A DNA stretch of 10,264 nt, taken from a bacterium (GTDB taxonomy: Bacteria > RBG-13-66-14). Shown here piece by piece: positions 6,379 to 10,264 of this stretch. The notes under the pieces were generated by a model. The model did not search any database and was not told the DNA's origin. It saw only the letters and a list, made by a program, of their open reading frames with translations. Numbering within the stretch: position 1 is the stretch's first letter; every line of letters starts with the position of its first letter. The DNA lies in assembly GCA_026398675.1 (NCBI GenBank), contig JAPLSK010000141.1:1-10264 (forward strand), in the 5' to 3' direction. Position numbers and translations under genes: made by a program.

Positions 6379-7487
6379 TGGTATTCCTTGCCTTCCCGTG
6401 GCTCCAGCGGAGGTACGCCTCCACGAAGCGGTCCAGGTTACCGTCCAGCACCGCCTCCACGTTCGAGGTCTCCTCGCCGGTACGGGGGTCCTTCACCAGC
6501 CGGTAGGGGTGCAGCACGTAGTTTCTTATCTGCGAGCCCCAGGAGATGTCGCGCTTGGCCGCCTTGGAGTCGGCTATCTCCTCCTCGCGCTCGCGGCGGT
6601 AGTGGTCGGCCAGCCGCGCCCGCAGCACCCGCATGGCGGATTCCTTGTTGTACTTCTGGCTGCGCTCGTTCTGGCAGCTCACCGTGATGCCGGTGGGGAG
6701 ATGGGTGATGCGCACGGCGGAGTCGGTGGTGTTGACCGATTGCCCCCCGCAGCCCGAGGAGCGGAAAACGTCCACGCGCAGGTCGTCGGGGGTGATCGCG
6801 ACCTCGACGTCGGTGTCCAGGTCGGGGTAGGCGTAGAGGGCGGCGAAGGAGGTGTGGCGGCGGTGGTTGGCGTCGTAGGGGCTTAATCGCACCAGGCGAT
6901 GGACGCCGATTTCGCCCCGCAGGTGGCCGAAGACGAGGTCCCCGCGCACGGCGAGGGTGGCCGACTTGATGCCCGCCTCGTCGCCGGGGGTGATTTCCAG
7001 CAGCTCCGCCTTCCACCCCTTTAGCTGGAAGTAGCGGGTGTACATGCGCAGGAGCATCTCGGCCCAGTCGGCGGACTCGGTGCCGCCGGCGCCGGGGTGC
7101 AGCTCGACGATGGCGTCCTGGTCGTCGTAGGGGCCGGAGAGGAGCGCCTTGGCGGTAAGGGCCAGCGCGCGGTCGGCGAGGCGGTCCAGCTCGTCGGCGA
7201 TGAGCGCCAGCGCGCTCGCGTCGCCCTCGTCCCGGGCCATCTCCCCCAGCTCCGTGAGTTCGGCGAGCTCTTTTTTCAGGCCCTCGGCGCGGTCGAGTTC
7301 CTCGGTCAGGCGGGTGGCCTCGGCGGTGAGCTTGCCGGCCCCCTGGGAATCGCCCCAGAAGCCGGGCTCGGCCATGCGGCGGTTCAGTTCATCGAGCCGG
7401 TTGCGCTTGGTCTCCGGGTCAAAGACACCCCCAGAGGTCGGCGACGGCTTTGGTAACGCGCTCCAGGGTGTCGTCGTATTCGGGCAT
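6371..7487 (-). CDS. prfB: Peptide chain release factor 2 (RF2), with programmed +1 frameshift
   Basis: RF2 reads UAA and UGA in the ribosomal A site and triggers peptide release. The start is ATG 7487 behind GAGGAG. Zero frame gives MPEYDDTLERVTKAVADLWGCL and stops at TGA 7421-7419. A +1 shift at CTT-TGA-C continues at Asp 7420 into DPETKRNRLDELNRRMAEPGFW and on to TAG 6373-6371, 371 residues in all (E. coli 365). An automatic caller would start at 7375 and lose 37 residues. Further motifs: GAGGTESADWAEMLLRMY; RLVRLSPYDANHRRHTSF with SPY at 202-204 where E. coli has the SPF stop-codon tripeptide; and SSGCGGQSVNTTDSAVR with the catalytic GGQ at 247-249. It is first in a six-gene minus-strand string. 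Expression should be autoregulated, because low RF2 favours the frameshift. Confidence 0.96.
7418..7433 (-). promoter_or_regulatory. prfB programmed +1 frameshift site
   Basis: On the minus strand the sequence reads TGGGGGTGTCTTTGAC. An SD-like G run (7432-7428) lies three bases before CTT, which is followed by the in-frame TGA (7421-7419) and C. Spacing and slip codon match the E. coli site (AGGGGGTATCTTTGAC). Both flanking frames encode RF2-like sequence, so the shift is needed to make the protein. Confidence 0.95.
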
Positions 7488-7514
7488 GACGCTCCTCGCG
7501 GCGGATTTTTTAAG

Positions 7515-7523
7515 ATTATAGCA
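7515..7523 (-). promoter_or_regulatory. Extended -10 promoter for the prfB operon
   Basis: The minus strand carries TGCTATAAT, a perfect -10 with the TGn extension, 28 bases upstream of the prfB ATG. No good -35 is seen at 16-18 bases, which is usual for extended -10 promoters. The leader would be about 20 bases. This is the only clear promoter for the six-gene string. Confidence 0.6.
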
Positions 7524-7530
7524 CGCCGGC

Positions 7531-7561
7531 TTGGATGTGGAAGCCCCGGCTTAAGTATAAT
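7531..7561 (+). promoter_or_regulatory. Promoter for the M20 peptidase gene
   Basis: A perfect TATAAT (7556-7561) follows TTGGAT (7531-7536), a 4/6 match to the -35 consensus, at a wide 19-base spacing. The predicted leader is about 35 bases to ATG 7603. It is divergent from the prfB promoter; the two -10 boxes lie 35 bases apart, so the polymerases could interfere with each other. Confidence 0.5.
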
Positions 7562-7602
7562 GGACGGTACGGCGTTTCCTTAAAAAAGATAGGGGTTGCG
7601 CG

Positions 7603-8910
7603 ATGGACGACGTCTCCCGAATGCGTGACGAGGCCGCCGGGCTCCTGTCGGCCCTGATCCGGTTCAACACCACCAACCCGCCGGGGAACGAGCTCGAGTG
7701 CGCCCGGTTCCTCGCGGGCTGGCTCGCCGAACGGGGGGTTCCCGCCGAGGTCGTCCAGAGCTTGCCCGGGCGGGGGAACGTCGCGGCGCTCCTCCCCGGA
7801 GATCCTGGCAAGAAGCCGCTCCTGGTGATGGGGCACCTGGACGTGGTGCCGGCGGGCGATTTCGCCAAGTGGAAGCGGGACCCCTTCGGCGGCGAAATCG
7901 CCGAGGGGTGCGTCTGGGGCCGGGGGGCCATAGACTGCAAGGGGGTGGTGGCGGCCCAGGCGGTGACGCTGGTGGAGTTGGCGAAAAAAGGCGGCGGCGG
8001 GCGGCCGATCCGATTCCTGGCCACGGCGGACGAAGAGGTGGGCGGCGGCGCGGGAATCGGCTGGATAGTCAAGAACCGCCCCGACCTGGCCGACTGCTGG
8101 GCCTCACTCACCGAGGGCGGCGGCGAGGTCTACGACATCGGCGACCGGCGCTTCGCCTCCTTCATGATCGGCGAGAAGGGCCAGCTCCGCCTGCGCTTCA
8201 ACATCCGCGGGACCCAGGAGCACGCCGCCGTGCCGGGTGACCACCAGGCGATGTACGTCCTGGGCGAGGTCCTGCGTAGGCTGGAGAAGCTGCCCCTCGA
8301 GTACCGGGTGCTCCCCGCCAATCGGGGGCTCCTGGACCGGCTGGTGGGCGATGACGGGCCCCTGATGCGGCGGCTGGAGCGGGGCGACGCCCGCGCCTGG
8401 CAAAAATTCCTCGGGGACGTCGGCCGGATCTCCGCCCGGCTGCCCGCACTCTTCAAGGCCATCTACGCCGACACCCTCGCCCCGACCATGGTCCGGGGCA
8501 GCGAAAAGCTCAACATCATCCCCAGCGAGGTGGTCCTCTACTGCGACTGCCGCCTTTTGCCCGGCAGCGAGCCCGAGGACAGGCTGGCTCTTTTCAAGAA
8601 GTTGGTGGAAGACCTGCCGGTGGACGTCGCCGTGGAGAACTCCCATCCGGCCAGCGCCTCGCCCCCGGACCACCCGGTGGTGGAGGCGGCGCGGGAGCTC
8701 CTGCCCACGTGGGACCCCAAGCTCGAGCTCATCCCCACCATCTGCCTGGGTGGTACCGATTCGCGGCAGCTCCGCTGGGCCGGTTACGACGCCTACGGGT
8801 ACGTCCCCTTCCCCTCGGAGCCGAACCCGGAGGACATGCCGACGCGGGTCCACGGGTTGAACGAGCGGCTGGAGCTGGAGCTGTTGGGGGCGTTTTACCC
8901 CTCACCCTAA
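7603..8910 (+). CDS. M20-family metallopeptidase (DapE/ArgE/ACY1/CPG2 type)
   Basis: The 435-residue protein starts at ATG 7603 with AGGGG at 7591-7595. All five di-zinc ligands and both catalytic residues of M20 are visible: VMGHLDVVP (His78, catalytic Asp80), GAIDCKG (bridging Asp111), DEEVGGG (catalytic Glu144, ligand Glu145), TEGGGE (Glu171) and RVHGLNE (His418). The lid/dimerisation domain runs from about 190 to 305, including RGTQEHAAVP. Typical substrates are dipeptides, N-acyl amino acids or succinyl-diaminopimelate; length and motifs fit a general carboxypeptidase or aminoacylase better than strict DapE, but substrate cannot be assigned. No signal peptide, so cytosolic. The last codons (ACCCCTCACCCTAA) belong to the repeat module that starts here, so the terminal residues PSP and the stop come from the repeat. 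Confidence 0.92.
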   Translation: MDDVSRMRDEAAGLLSALIRFNTTNPPGNELECARFLAGWLAERGVPAEVVQSLPGRGNVAALLPGDPGKKPLLVMGHLDVVPAGDFAKWKRDPFGGEIAEGCVWGRGAIDCKGVVAAQAVTLVELAKKGGGGRPIRFLATADEEVGGGAGIGWIVKNRPDLADCWASLTEGGGEVYDIGDRRFASFMIGEKGQLRLRFNIRGTQEHAAVPGDHQAMYVLGEVLRRLEKLPLEYRVLPANRGLLDRLVGDDGPLMRRLERGDARAWQKFLGDVGRISARLPALFKAIYADTLAPTMVRGSEKLNIIPSEVVLYCDCRLLPGSEPEDRLALFKKLVEDLPVDVAVENSHPASASPPDHPVVEAARELLPTWDPKLELIPTICLGGTDSRQLRWAGYDAYGYVPFPSEPNPEDMPTRVHGLNERLELELLGAFYPSP

Positions 8911-8933
8911 CCCTCTCCCCAGAGGGGAGAGGG
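8911..8933. terminator. Hairpin directly after the M20 gene stop
   Basis: A perfect 10-base stem (CCCTCTCCCC with GGGGAGAGGG) and AGA loop begin on the base after the stop codon. An identical copy is at 9091-9113. There is no T-tract, so a factor-independent terminator is only a possibility; it may instead stabilise the 3' end of the mRNA. Confidence 0.4.
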
Positions 8934-9206
8934 GACAGGTGGCAGCCCTCGCCCCCATCCCCGTCGGCGCGCCGCTCCCTAAAAGGGAGAGGGGTTATGC
9001 GGCAGCTCTCACCCTGGTTGCGATGACGTAGGGCGGCCCCTCTGCGGGCCGCCGCGTTTTCTACGCTCCCAACCTCGACCCTCACCCTAACCCTCTCCCC
9101 AGAGGGGAGAGGGGATATGCGGCAGCCCTCACCCCGGCCCGTCGGCGCGCCGCTCCCTAAAAGGGAGAGGGGGCCGCTTCACCCCTCTCCCCGGCCCGTA
9201 GGCGAG

Positions 9207-9227
9207 CCTCCCCCCAGAGGGGGGAGG
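9207..9227. terminator. Hairpin directly after the prmC stop
   Basis: A 9-base stem (CCTCCCCCC 9207-9215 with GGGGGGAGG 9219-9227) with AGA loop lies 3 bases beyond the prmC stop (9233-9231) in the direction of prmC transcription. It mirrors the hairpin after the convergent M20 gene. No T-run follows. Confidence 0.4.
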
Positions 9228-9230
9228 GGA

Positions 9231-9959
9231 CTATTCAAACCGCACCACGGCGACGCGCTCGCGGTCGGCGAGATCGTTTTTTATCTCCACCCGCGCCCCG
9301 GCGATTTTTCCGAAAATCCGCCGCACCGCCTCCCCCTGGCCGTCGCCGATTTCGACGAGCGCCAGGCCGCCGGGCTTGAGTAAACTTTTCACTGCCCCGA
9401 CGAGGCGCCGGATGACCGCCAGGCCGTCCTCGCCTCCGTCCAGGGCCCCGCGCGGCTCGTGGTCGCGCACCTCGGGCTCCAGGCCGCCAATCTCCCCCGC
9501 GGGCACGTAGGGCGGGTTGCAGCAGACCAGGTCGGCCCTTTCCGCGAGCCCCGCGCCCAGGTCCGTTTGAATGACTTCGACCCTCCCCGCCGCGCCGCAC
9601 AGCGCCGCGTTCTCCCGCGTCAGCTCTACCGCCTCCGCCGAGAGGTCGGTCGCCGTCACCCGTAGATTCACCCGGTTCACGGCCAGGGCGCAGGCGATGT
9701 TCCCGCAGCCGCAGCCGAGGTCGTAGGCCGACCCGGCGTCCCCGGGTAAATTTTCCAAGGCCAGCTCGACCAGGACCTCGGTCTCGGGGCGGGGGATGAA
9801 GACTCCGGCGCGGACCTTCAACGTCAGCCCGTAGAACTCCGTTTCGCCGAGGATGAGCTGGAGCGGTTCGCGTCGGGCGCGGCGCTCGACGTCGGCCCAA
9901 AAACCTTCCAGCGCCTCCGGGTCCGGCTCACCCGCGATAAAAATCCCGCCCCGTTTCAC
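9231..9959 (-). CDS. prmC: Release factor glutamine N5-methyltransferase (PrmC/HemK), short N-terminus
   Basis: PrmC methylates the GGQ glutamine of RF1 and RF2 and so raises their release activity; its target RF2 is encoded at 7487-6371. The 242-residue frame shows the family signature in order: RREPLQLILGETEFYG (29-44), FIPRPETEVLVE (54-65), SAM site AYDLGCGCGNIACALA (78-93; the usual DLGTGSG appears as DLGCGCG), catalytic NPPYVP (149-154), then a stretch ending EPRGALDGGEDGL. The start is GTG 9959. No upstream start is possible, because an in-frame TGA lies at 9980-9978, and no good ribosome site is seen. E. coli HemK has about 35 more residues before the EP motif, so part of the N-terminal helical domain that contacts the release factor is missing. 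A divergent gene starts 20 bases away. Confidence 0.9.
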   Translation of the reverse strand: MKRGGIFIAGEPDPEALEGFWADVERRARREPLQLILGETEFYGLTLKVRAGVFIPRPETEVLVELALENLPGDAGSAYDLGCGCGNIACALAVNRVNLRVTATDLSAEAVELTRENAALCGAAGRVEVIQTDLGAGLAERADLVCCNPPYVPAGEIGGLEPEVRDHEPRGALDGGEDGLAVIRRLVGAVKSLLKPGGLALVEIGDGQGEAVRRIFGKIAGARVEIKNDLADRERVAVVRFE

Positions 9960-9979
9960 GCCACCGACAGGAGGTCGTC

Positions 9980-10264
9980 ATGTACGGAAACCTGGTTGGG
10001 TTCGGGATCGTCACATGGATTCTGGTGGTGCTTTTAGCATGGGTGGCGCCGGCGATCGTGGGCTACATCATCGGGAAGAAGAAGGGTAAAGCTGGCGTCG
10101 GCTTAATACTCGGCCTTTTCCTCTCCTGGATCGGCGTCGTCATTGTAGCGGTATTGAACGACGATGTGAAGCGCGATCAGGAGCATCAGGAGTCGATGGC
10201 GGCGGTGATGGGCGGGGCCAAGGAGATAGTGAAGGTCAAGTGCTCCAAGTGCGGCGCCCTGGTG
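9980..10264 (+). CDS. Small two-helix membrane protein with zinc-ribbon start, 3'-truncated
   Basis: The start ATG 9980 has GGAGG at 9970-9974, the best ribosome site near here. The frame is open for 95 codons to the window end, so the gene is partial. Residues 6-31 (VGFGIVTWILVVLLAWVAPAIVGYII) and 40-60 (GVGLILGLFLSWIGVVIVAVL) are membrane helices joined by a basic KKKGK turn, predicted inside. A charged tail follows (NDDVKRDQEHQES), then VKCSKCGALV at the very end, which looks like the first CxxC knuckle of a zinc ribbon. The family is not recognised. The start is 20 bases from the divergent prmC start, so its promoter must lie inside the prmC coding region. Confidence 0.8.
   Translation, partial: MYGNLVGFGIVTWILVVLLAWVAPAIVGYIIGKKKGKAGVGLILGLFLSWIGVVIVAVLNDDVKRDQEHQESMAAVMGGAKEIVKVKCSKCGALV

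Larger units (their letters stand above)
8898..9230. repeat. Palindromic repeat cluster B between convergent genes
   Basis: This 333-base region has no gene of its own; it fills the gap between the M20 peptidase and prmC. It holds two copies of an imperfect unit of about 180 bases. Bases 8899-8935 equal 9079-9115 (37 bases, including the hairpin), and 8963-8994 equal 9141-9172 (32 bases, including GGCGCGCCGCTCCC). The first unit also contains a GGCGGCCC/GGGCCGCC stem-loop (9032-9053). Modules match cluster A in reverse complement: 9019-9055 equals 2407-2443, and 9059-9086 equals 2307-2334. No coding sequence or transposase is present. Confidence 0.88.

Noticed and set aside
7375..7375. ATG 7375 as the prfB start
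   Set aside because: The upstream 37 codons, read through CTT-TGA-C, match the RF2 N-terminus and have a good ribosome site, so 7487 is the real start.
8104..8853. 249-codon frame antisense to the M20 peptidase gene
   Set aside because: The plus strand holds all M20 metal ligands; the antisense frame shows no recognisable motif.

Overview
The window looks like bacterial chromosome of high GC content: about 70% in most coding lines, 73% in a 60-base line counted inside prfB. Three things mark it as bacterial: an RF2 gene (prfB) with the classical CTT-TGA-C programmed +1 frameshift, the release-factor methylase gene prmC, and strong GGAGG ribosome binding sites. Arrays of CCCTCACCC / GGGAGAGG hairpin repeats sit between genes. 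Such arrays remind me of uncultivated candidate-phylum genomes such as Coatesbacteria, but that assignment is only an impression.

Layout. (1) 1-2260, plus strand: the 3' part of a ROK-family sugar kinase, a membrane GIDE-domain protein, and a small unknown gene whose reading frame is broken near 1980. (2) 2261-2817: a dense cluster of palindromic repeats between convergent genes. It has replaced the 3' end of the neighbouring dehydrogenase gene. (3) 7487-2535, minus strand: six tightly packed genes that look like one operon: prfB (RF2), an N6-adenine-type DNA methyltransferase, a PD-(D/E)XK nuclease, a membrane-anchored SAM methyltransferase, a membrane-anchored carboxypeptidase-regulatory-like protein, and a D-2-hydroxyacid dehydrogenase. 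(4) 7488-7602: a divergent promoter region with a perfect TATAAT on each strand. (5) 7603-8910, plus strand: an M20 metallopeptidase. (6) 8898-9230: a second repeat cluster between convergent genes. (7) 9959-9231, minus strand: prmC with a short N-terminus. (8) 9980-10264, plus strand: the start of a small two-helix membrane protein with a zinc-ribbon beginning, cut by the window end.

How the parts relate. prfB and prmC, 2 kb apart, encode RF2 and the enzyme that methylates its GGQ glutamine. The restriction-modification pair is markedly AT-richer than its surroundings (45% GC over 5941-6120). It lies exactly between the prfB stop and the next start codon, bracketed by a 7-base direct repeat, so it looks like a foreign cassette placed in a host operon.

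The two repeat clusters share modules in opposite orientation 6.6 kb apart. Both lie between convergent genes and contact the 3' ends of coding regions: they supply the stop codon of the M20 gene, a 92-residue tail on the dehydrogenase, and a hairpin directly after prmC. Beyond the standard genes, the most noteworthy items are this repeat family and its effect on gene ends, the cassette-like R-M pair, the frameshifted small gene, the SPY variant of RF2, and the shortened prmC.
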